A stretch of DNA of 64,000 bases from Lactifluus volemus (taxonomy: Eukaryota > Basidiomycota > Agaricomycetes > Russulales > Russulaceae): the NCBI GenBank assembly GCA_022376515.1, contig WTXI01000029.1, positions 186,001 through 250,000 on the forward strand. The letters run 5' to 3'. The position numbers and the translations under genes were made by a program. The notes under the pieces were generated by a model. The model saw only the letters and a program-made list of their open reading frames with translations, had not been told where the DNA came from and did no database searches. Of this stretch, positions 57,127 through 64,000 are shown piece by piece. Every line of letters starts with the position of its first letter. The first letter of the stretch is position 1.

Positions 57127-58184
57127 TGGAGGACAAGACACCTGCTGGTCAACCCATCATTGACCGAGAAAAGGTGTTTCAGACTCATCACCTCATAGCT
57201 AACCTTATCTCACCTCAACCCTCATCTTTTCCGCAGACCGCACCCTTTCTTATACGCGCCTTTGTCAAAGTCGGCTCATTTCACCGTCTCTCACAATTTC
57301 AAGATGGACCTCTTCCGATGGCAGACGAACTGCAGATATTCACGTGGTAAGTTCGTTTTCGTTTGCTGCGAGATTGTCCCTTTGGGCGCGTCGGGTTTGA
57401 CAAGCTCTCTTCAAAGGAAAGACGCGACGCTCTTCGAGCTCCTCACCACGATCCGCAACTCCGCTTCGAGCACGCTCGAGTACCGTCACCCACTAGCACG
57501 CTACTCTTTCCGCACGATCTACGCTGATGCGGGCAACCGCGGGCAGTTTGCCCAAAAGGACCTTGGCGTCATATACTCGCGCGATACCCTTGGTGACATT
57601 GGCACCGTCGAGCAACTACTCGAAGACGACATTGCCATGCAAGAAAGCTCGGAACGCCAGAGGGATGCGCGCACGCTCGACGAGCTGCGGTTCGTGCCGG
57701 GAGACTACCTCTGCGTCGCAGTGATGCTGCCCAAGAACGTGCAGGCGAACTTTTCTGTCGACTCATCCGCACCAAAAAGTGCTGTCGGTGGGGTACCATC
57801 GTCTTCTCCGGCGAATGGCTGGAAGAGCGGTGGTGGCGGAGGACTCGGACGCGTCGCGAATGTATCTTCTGGGGACCAGGAGTTTCGCCCGGCGTGGGCC
57901 GCGGAGGGGGACATTGGCGCGGAGGCTCGGACGCGCCGCCTCAGACCGCTCGCGGTCGTGGAGAGCGTGGGGTAGATTTTGGTGCTGGTCGTGGGGACCG
58001 TGATCGGGACCGGGACCGGGACGGGGGTAGGTTCCGGGATGAAAGGGATCGACGTCCGCCCGCGCCTAGGAGAGAATCGCCGCCTCCGCGAGCATCGTGG
58101 AGTGAGCGGGATCGTGCACCTCGGGATAGACGGTCGCCCTCTCGGTCTCGGTCGCGTTCCCCAACGGCACGGAGAAGGAGATAA
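57127..58184 (+). CDS. SAP18: SAP18 homologue (Sin3-associated polypeptide) with RG/SR-rich tail
   Basis: Exons 57127-57174, 57237-57346 and from 57417 splice in phase. The SAP18 fold is clear: FLIRAFVKVGSFHRLSQF, LPMADELQIFTWKDATLFEL, the Arg-rich YRHPLARYSFRTIYAD, FAQKDLGVIYSRDTLGDIG, and TLDELRFVPGDYLCVAV. SAP18 belongs to the Sin3 histone deacetylase complex and, with RNPS1 and Acinus, to the ASAP complex linked to splicing. The first frame stops at 57975, but another frame from about 57880 encodes GRGGGHWRGGSDAPP, then RDRDRDRD, then an Arg/Ser-dipeptide end up to 58184, as in fungal homologues. A short intron (about 57830-57879) would join them; its donor is weak, so this junction is provisional. 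Confidence 0.82.
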
Positions 58185-58354
58185 GTTAGTTAGTTGGACG
58201 ATATTTGATTTCAAAAAAATTTCATTTTGAAATTTAAAATTGGGGGGCACCGGAAATGTCGGACCGGAATTCAACTTGAACATTTAGAATTTCGAAAACA
58301 CGCGTTCGGCCTCGAGTTGGCTCGTTCCTCCGACATACACACTCTGGCTGGTCT

Positions 58355-60367
58355 ATGGGTAACTCTCCATCTAGAAACGATCATTTCCCTATACCACCAG
58401 GGTATGCCCCTCCACTCTATCCAGGTTATGGCCTATACTCGAACACGTCTACCTGGAACCCCTTCACACGGTACAAAATGAGGAAAAGGGAGAGAGTACT
58501 CAGAGAATATCTGTACACGACCCCTATGGTACTTCAATATCCTGGTGCGCTTGCAAGTGAGTATATATCTGGTTTTCTCAAGTGCTGCCATCCGATGAGA
58601 ACTACGTACAGTCACTCAGCCAGGACAGACCATGGTGCAGCCTGGGGTCCCAAATGTACACACCGCTCTCCCAGTAGCTCCTATCACCGGAAACGACATG
58701 ACTGGCCAGGTACCTATGACATTTGCAGCACAGATGGGAATTCCTGGTGCTATTCCTCATGCACCTCAGCCAGTTGGTGTTGCCTCTGCACCGGTGATAC
58801 CCCAAATGGCTGCTGGTGTTGCCGCCATGCCACAGATGGCACAGATGGGATATCCGGCTTTTGACTATTCAACCTATCTTGATGCTCGCGGAGATCCCGT
58901 CATTCGTCGTCGTTCCCGCCGTTCGCAACGTCCCCGCTACCACCGCAGTCACCGCCGTAGTCCAACGCCATCGGGTTCTAGCGCGAGCGACTCTGAGTCA
59001 TATGCCAGCCCTTCCTCTTCTGACAGTTACGAATACTCGCGGCACCGTCGTTCCGGCAGTGGACGTAATCCGCTTCCACGTCCACCGAAGGATGTGCTCT
59101 CGAGCACGCCCTTCAGGCCTCTCCTCACTCAACTCCCAAGCGCGCACTACAATTCCTGGGGAATAGGTGGCACGACCGCCTCGATGCCTCGGCCCCAACT
59201 AACTACTTATGGCAATATCCGTCCTCGCAATCGCAAAGACCGCGGTGGTGGATTTTTAGGTGGCCTTCGACGGCGCGATCACCGATTTGGAGTCCCCTCA
59301 TTGTCGGCTGCGGCTCGCGCTATCGCGCAGCCCTTCATGGGACCTGCGATGGCCATGCCCGAACCACATCCCGCACCCCCCATTGCTGGCCATGCGACCC
59401 CTGGTCCCGTAATGCCCGTGATCCCGCCAAGTCCCCAGATGCACATGCCCTCGCCTGATCCTGCGCCACCCGTTATTCCCCCCGGAGTTGGCATGCCCAT
59501 GCCGACCCGCGCTCGGGCAGGTTCGACGCCCTTCGTCGGCCCAGGTGGCCTCGCGACTCCAAGGACCCCTGCGCCACAGATGTTCCCACCACCGGGCCAG
59601 ATGCAGATGCCGAGTCCTTCTGCAGGGCCAGTACCTATGCCCACGCCTATGGCGGGCACCCCCATGCCAATGCCGTCGCCCAATATGGGACCTGGCGGTG
59701 TCCGGCCACAGACGCCAACGCATATGCCGATGCCTACGCCCGGCGGCATCGGGGTGATACCCCCCGTGATTCCACCGTCGAACACGATGATCGGAATGGC
59801 CATGCCGTCACCATCTATTGGCGCTGGAGTGATGCCGCAGCAGCTCAAGTTTAATGGGTACGGACGGTACGCAGGGTTGTTGTGCCATTCAGCAGATACG
59901 GTGGTGTTTGAGGATGACCTGTATCCGACCGCGTTGCACCTGTTCGAAGCACACAAGTTTCTCGGGGGCCGTCCTGACCTCGCGGAACGTATCAGGCAAT
60001 GTCAACGCGTCGAGGACGTCACGGCTCTCAGCGCAGAAATGGAAGACTTTGCGAGGCAAGATTGGGGCAACGTTGCCCTGGCCAAAGTAAGTTTTCTTTC
60101 TTTTCATATCCCCCACGTGATTTCCGATTTCTTTTTAATTATTATCCCGTTTGTTGTTATTATTTTTAGATGGACGAAGTCCTGTACCTCAAGTTCCGGC
60201 AGCACAGCGAGTTGCGCACTTTGCTCCTCGGAACGTTACCCTCCGAGCTCGTCTACGTCGAGTCTGGGGACCCATTCTGGGGAGATGGGGCAGGTTCCGG
60301 CAGGAACGAACTTGGCCATTCGTTAATGCGCGTACGGGACCGACTGCGTGCTGAAGGAAGGTTGTAG
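58355..60367 (+). CDS. NADAR-domain protein with long Pro/Met-rich N-terminal region
   Basis: Exons 58355-58556, 58624-60086 and 60170-60367 join in phase to 620 residues. The C-terminal 160 residues are a NADAR (YbiA/DUF1768) domain: LLCHSADTVVFEDDLYPTAL, HLFEAHKFLGGRPDLAERIR, QDWGNVALAK, MDEVLYLKFRQHSELRTLLL, then GDPFWGDG and GRNELGHSLMRVRDRLR. The family acts on ADP-ribose-like N-glycosides; some members remove ADP-ribose from guanine or hydrolyse riboflavin intermediates. Before it are an Arg/Ser-rich block (RRRSRRSQRPRYHRSHRRS) and about 300 residues of Pro, Met and Gly repeats (MPMPTP, MPSPSP), surely disordered. This low-complexity fusion is common in basidiomycetes; its purpose is unknown. 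Confidence 0.85.
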
Positions 60368-62399
60368 GTCCCCCTCAAAAAAAAACTGGCTTTTTTTTTT
60401 GGTCAATCCTATATTTCTATGACCCCTCTCACATCCATATTTCACTCCTTTTTATTCTCGTGTGTGTGATCAACTTTGTTTTTTTTTTGTACTTCTATCT
60501 TGTGTTTTGGCTGCAACAATGGGTTTGTGGCCTTGCACCTTGTATCCATCTATTCTTTCAGCTCCTATATGCAAGCATACTTAGGCCGCTCTGCTTTTTT
60601 TTTTCTTGATTTTTTTTATAATCCCCCTACCCCAAAGGTGTATCGCACATGAATTTTGTATCTTCTTGTTCATGTTCTGTCCCCACGCTTCCCTCCCCCC
60701 ACATCCCTCCTCCTTTATCATGATCACGATCAATCATGATGTTACGTACACGACTCGATAATATACGCGATACCTTGTTTACACACCCAAATTGAAAATG
60801 CACAAAAGACACGCGTTAGTCTAGAGATGATTCTACAGTATATGGCAAAAGCTGTCAGTGCTAGGCCCGGGTGAGTGTAATACCCACCTCACCGCACGCA
60901 TACATAAAGTACCGGTGTGCCGTGAGCGATCAGATCTACCCGAAGTCAATTTCCGTTTTCTGCTCTCTATATAAAGTGGACTGGACGCAAACCAAAAAAC
61001 CAATAAGAAAGAAGGCTCATAAAAAGGGTGCTTCTCGTCACAATGGCAACTTAAAATGGCCTAGAGTCGTCGGCTGGTTTGAATATTTGAAAGGGGATAA
61101 ATAATGTAATTCTACGGTGCAGAGTTACAGTACTGTGACACAGCAAGAACATTTCAATTGAAATTGGACGGCAAATACGGTATCTAGATTGCTCACCCAG
61201 CGCCGACAGACGCCCTTTCCCGACCAATGGTCGGGGACAGCAGAGTTACGCGTATCCCGCCTTGATTTCTGTCTCGGAAATGTCACAGGCAGGGTCTGCG
61301 AGATACACGGGCAATTGATAAGATCAAAAAGGGAAAAGAAAATGGAGGGCAGAGGGTGTTGTGGCTCTAAGGAACGATAGTCAAAGGACAGCCACATGTT
61401 GCATCATTCAGACTTCTCCGGGAACCACTAGACAATGCTTCAGGTGTGAGCCGTGGATTCCGGAGCCAAGGTCGAGCTTCGGGGCACCTCTTACGACGTT
61501 GTCTAAACGCCGCCTTTTCAGACCAGAACCAGTTCCCACATGACCCACTTGAACGTCTAGTTAGTGAAGTTTTTTTTTTCCACAGCTGCATTTTTCTTCT
61601 TTGCCAGTGTACGTACGTTGATCGATATTCAAACATCCCCAACCAGGAAATCCCACCATTGTTGTCAGGAGATCTCGGTCAGCTGCTCACCCAAACCTTG
61701 CCAAGGGGGAAAAAAATCCCGTTTCTATGCTTGCCACGCATGTGACTTTTGCTCCTCGAACCGGTCCCTCGAATTATATACGTACGCCAAACGGAAATTC
61801 ATGGGTTGACGACGAGGCATGCCCGAATCCCCCGGGCGTCAAGCGACGAGTGGGTTGAAAAAGTCTCCATTCAGCAAAAGCCCGAAAAGCTAAGTTATTT
61901 AAAAAAAAATACGCGATTCGGGGAAGAGTTGATGCACCTGTGACCTGTCTTAACGAGTTAGATTCAGTTACAGCAATTGCAGCCGCGGGGTTTGTCAAGC
62001 CGGGGCCCCCGCCATCGGTTTCCCATCATTCCTGTGCACGGAGATGTTGCCGTATGAACTGTGTCACTCACCACGTTTTTATGCTTATGCTCGCGTTCCA
62101 CCATGGGGACCCCACGTGGAAGAATCGCCTATGTATGGTTTCGCGAACGAATGTCCGCAACAAAGCTCACGCCGTTGGCGATGGCATCGTTCGTCTGTTT
62201 GTTACGAGACACGCACAAACAGATACAAATAGCCAAGGAGCTCAGACAAAGCTGCCTCACTTTGCCAGTTTTTTTTTTTTTTTCCTTCCCATCTCGACGC
62301 AGTTGTTTTTGAGACCTTTCGGAAATGGGTATATGGTGCGTAAAGGTTTACATATGCATGGGGATATAGAGCTTACAAGGCACAGGACCTCCGAATACT
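60368..62399. other. Long spacer without supported gene
   Basis: Many T-runs lie at 60370-60620. A small palindrome (CCGACCAATGGTCGG, around 61219-61233) could form a hairpin. Open frames at 61446-61745 and 61940-62476 show no domain features. Confidence 0.4.
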
Positions 62400-63899
62400 A
62401 TGACGATGTACTCGGCGCTAAGATCAAAAGTCTGGTGTACGCTTGTCATCTCACAATGGCCTTTCCCTCCGCTTAGCCAACAGTGCTAACCATATCGTTC
62501 GCTTCTCTTTTATATTCTGATTTAGCTCTGGTGCAGTGAAAAGATCAAAACTCGAAAAGTCTGAACCAACGATATCATATGAGGACTTCGTGAAAGAGCT
62601 TGATACAGGAGACTCGTTTACGACCACATTGACCGAGCTGCTCGTCAGGGTGCGTTTTTATCTACCCTATATGCACTCTTCCTGAGCCGCCAAAACATCG
62701 TCATAGGAAATGGCTGAGCGCCGTCAACGCCAACCCTCTGCCGACCGTCGGCTGATATCCGACCGCACTGCCAAAGGGCTACGCATTCTCGCAGCACCGC
62801 AGCGCGTGTACCGCGATCATGGTGTTCGTGGACTCACCACCCGCCGTTCACTTAATCTTACCGACTACCTTGCCGTGCCGCCGGAAGAAATGGAGCTCGA
62901 TGATGATAATGACAGTTTAGAGAGTATGGTGGATCCTTCGGGTACCCTGGAAGGTACCCGCATGAATTCGGATCTGTATGATGCCTATGCAGATTCTGGA
63001 TTTTGTGCGTTTCCACCCATCCTTGTCATTCTCCTCACTAGGCTTATACCATTTCCCACCCCCGCCCAGCCCCTACCGAACCTCATATCTCCCCCGGTCC
63101 GCCTCACCTCCGTCATGTCCTGCGCTCCGCTACACGTCGCGAGGACTGGGCGCTCTTGCGCGACACCTCCCCAGATGGATGGGCCCCTCCGTCTCCCGTT
63201 GCAACGCCATACGCCCCGGCGCTCACCCGTCAACCGTCCATTCGGCGCCTCCCGGCCCGGTCCCGGACCGTCGACTTTACTGATTTTACATCACGACGTC
63301 GCTCGTCTGGACGCGAACGCAATAACACTGGCGCAAGCGGTGATGTCGAAGCGGATGATTCTACAACAGCACCGACATCTCCGCGTGCCATGTCAAATAC
63401 GACGAATGTACCACCCCGCCGGTTCTTCCCATCCCGCCGGCCGGAACCATCGTGGAGTCCCGTTCCCGATAGCGCTACTTCCAGTACCATAAGCACAAGT
63501 TCGGGATCAGCTGCATCCCCAGGCCTACGCTCGAGCCCGGCACCCGCAACGCCATCCACACAAGCAGACACGCGGGACCAACGCACATTTCTTTCCTGGC
63601 TACCGAGCACCGCGATACTTTCACTACCCCCAACACCGGGAGACCTGCGCAACCCGCGCATGACGCCGCGCTTACGTCGCAGTGGCGTGCGCTCACCCGA
63701 GTCGCTACTGGGGCGGCCCCAAGTCACAGTTCAGTCGCCCGAGCCAATGGGAAGCACTGCCGTTAATGTCGTTCCTGCTGCAAGTCCGGGCGCAGGTGTT
63801 GACGGTGGTTTATCATCCCTAGACGATGACGCCCCGAGCTTTGCGTCCGCTGTGAGTTCGAGCGCGCCCAGGGGGCCACCACCCGCACATGTAGAGTAG
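62400..63899 (+). CDS. Unidentified protein with Ser/Pro/Arg-rich C-terminal half
   Basis: Exons 62526-62649, 62707-63004 and 63070-63899 join in phase; a first exon 62400-62434 (MTMYSALRSKV) fits the phase but is tentative. The body includes SYEDFVKELDTGDSFTTTLT, VREMAERRQRQPSADRRLIS, RTAKGLRILAAPQRVYRDHG, LNLTDYLAVPPEEMELDDDN and TRREDWALLRDTSPDGW. The last 230 residues are dominated by Ser, Pro, Arg and Thr and are probably disordered. There is no signal peptide or membrane helix. I do not recognise the family. The consistent phases over three introns and the acidic/basic pattern make it a convincing gene of about 430 residues. Confidence 0.6.
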
Positions 63900-64000
63900 G
63901 TGAGAAAATGAATATGTATTATTAACGGGGGGAGGTACGTAGGCGGGAGAAGCTGGGGATCTGACACGCAAGAAAGCATACGAATGCAAACTCACAAGGC

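Noticed and set aside
57894..58184. Separate gene for an RG/SR-rich protein
   Set aside because: It lacks its own start context and corresponds to the expected C-terminal tail of the SAP18 homologue.
59279..59956. 225-codon Gly-rich frame on the minus strand
   Set aside because: It is the antisense shadow of the Pro/Met-rich region of the NADAR protein.
63230..63727. 165-codon minus-strand frame
   Set aside because: It is antisense to the Ser/Pro/Arg-rich exon of the plus-strand gene and has no features of its own.
1..64000. CRISPR arrays, bacterial operons or ribosomal RNA genes
   Set aside because: No regularly spaced repeats or rRNA sequence are visible, and the gene structure is eukaryotic throughout.

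Overview
The window is nuclear DNA from a basidiomycete fungus, almost certainly a mushroom-forming agaricomycete. Genes are cut by many short introns (about 40-70 nt, GT..AG). The recognisable families are those expanded in Agaricomycetes: DUF6535, DUF6534, DUF1996, F-box proteins, a Tc1/mariner element and hAT-type ends. I cannot name the species.

Layout. 1-2919 holds the 3' end of an unidentified gene and a complete 12-exon TMEM135-family membrane protein gene. 3164-6161 is a Tc1/mariner transposon with near-identical long inverted repeats and two convergent genes: a DDE transposase and a spliced 465-residue protein with a SAM-like domain. 6380-35740 is the main accessory region: nine copies of a DUF6535 membrane-protein gene, all on the plus strand and sharing a three-exon plan (two small exons and one very long one). 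A (6380) is a short, apparently intact version. B and C (8624-14169) are intact. D and E (about 14700-18895) are a decayed second copy of the B-C pair. A 3' relic near 20.3 kb and F (21430-22312) look like a third copy, more decayed. G and H (23477-30574) are an intact pair of a second subtype. I (33166-35740) is nearly full length but frameshifted. A tRNA-His gene with an intron and a 770-bp hAT-type MITE with a perfect 8-bp target duplication lie in the gap before F.

36.4-40.6 kb carries two tandem F-box paralogues on the minus strand, both with apparent one-base frameshifts. Further right are a DUF6534 seven-helix-type membrane protein (41.5-43.0), a peroxisomal-type adenine nucleotide carrier (44.5-45.9), two secreted DUF1996 paralogues with identical exon plans (47.1-48.5 and 54.7-56.7) flanking a 3.2-kb terminal-inverted-repeat element that contains a LINE relic, a SAP18 homologue (57.1-58.2), a NADAR-domain protein (58.4-60.4) and an unidentified Ser/Pro-rich protein (62.4-63.9).

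The single-copy genes are ordinary housekeeping or lineage-typical genes that do not form a pathway. The interest lies in the DUF6535 array: a membrane-anchored, tandem-duplicating family with a conserved body and divergent Ser/Thr/Pro-rich tails. A second recurring theme is that most gene-breaking changes in the array and the F-box pair are single missing bases in short homopolymers, which could be true decay or sequencing error.
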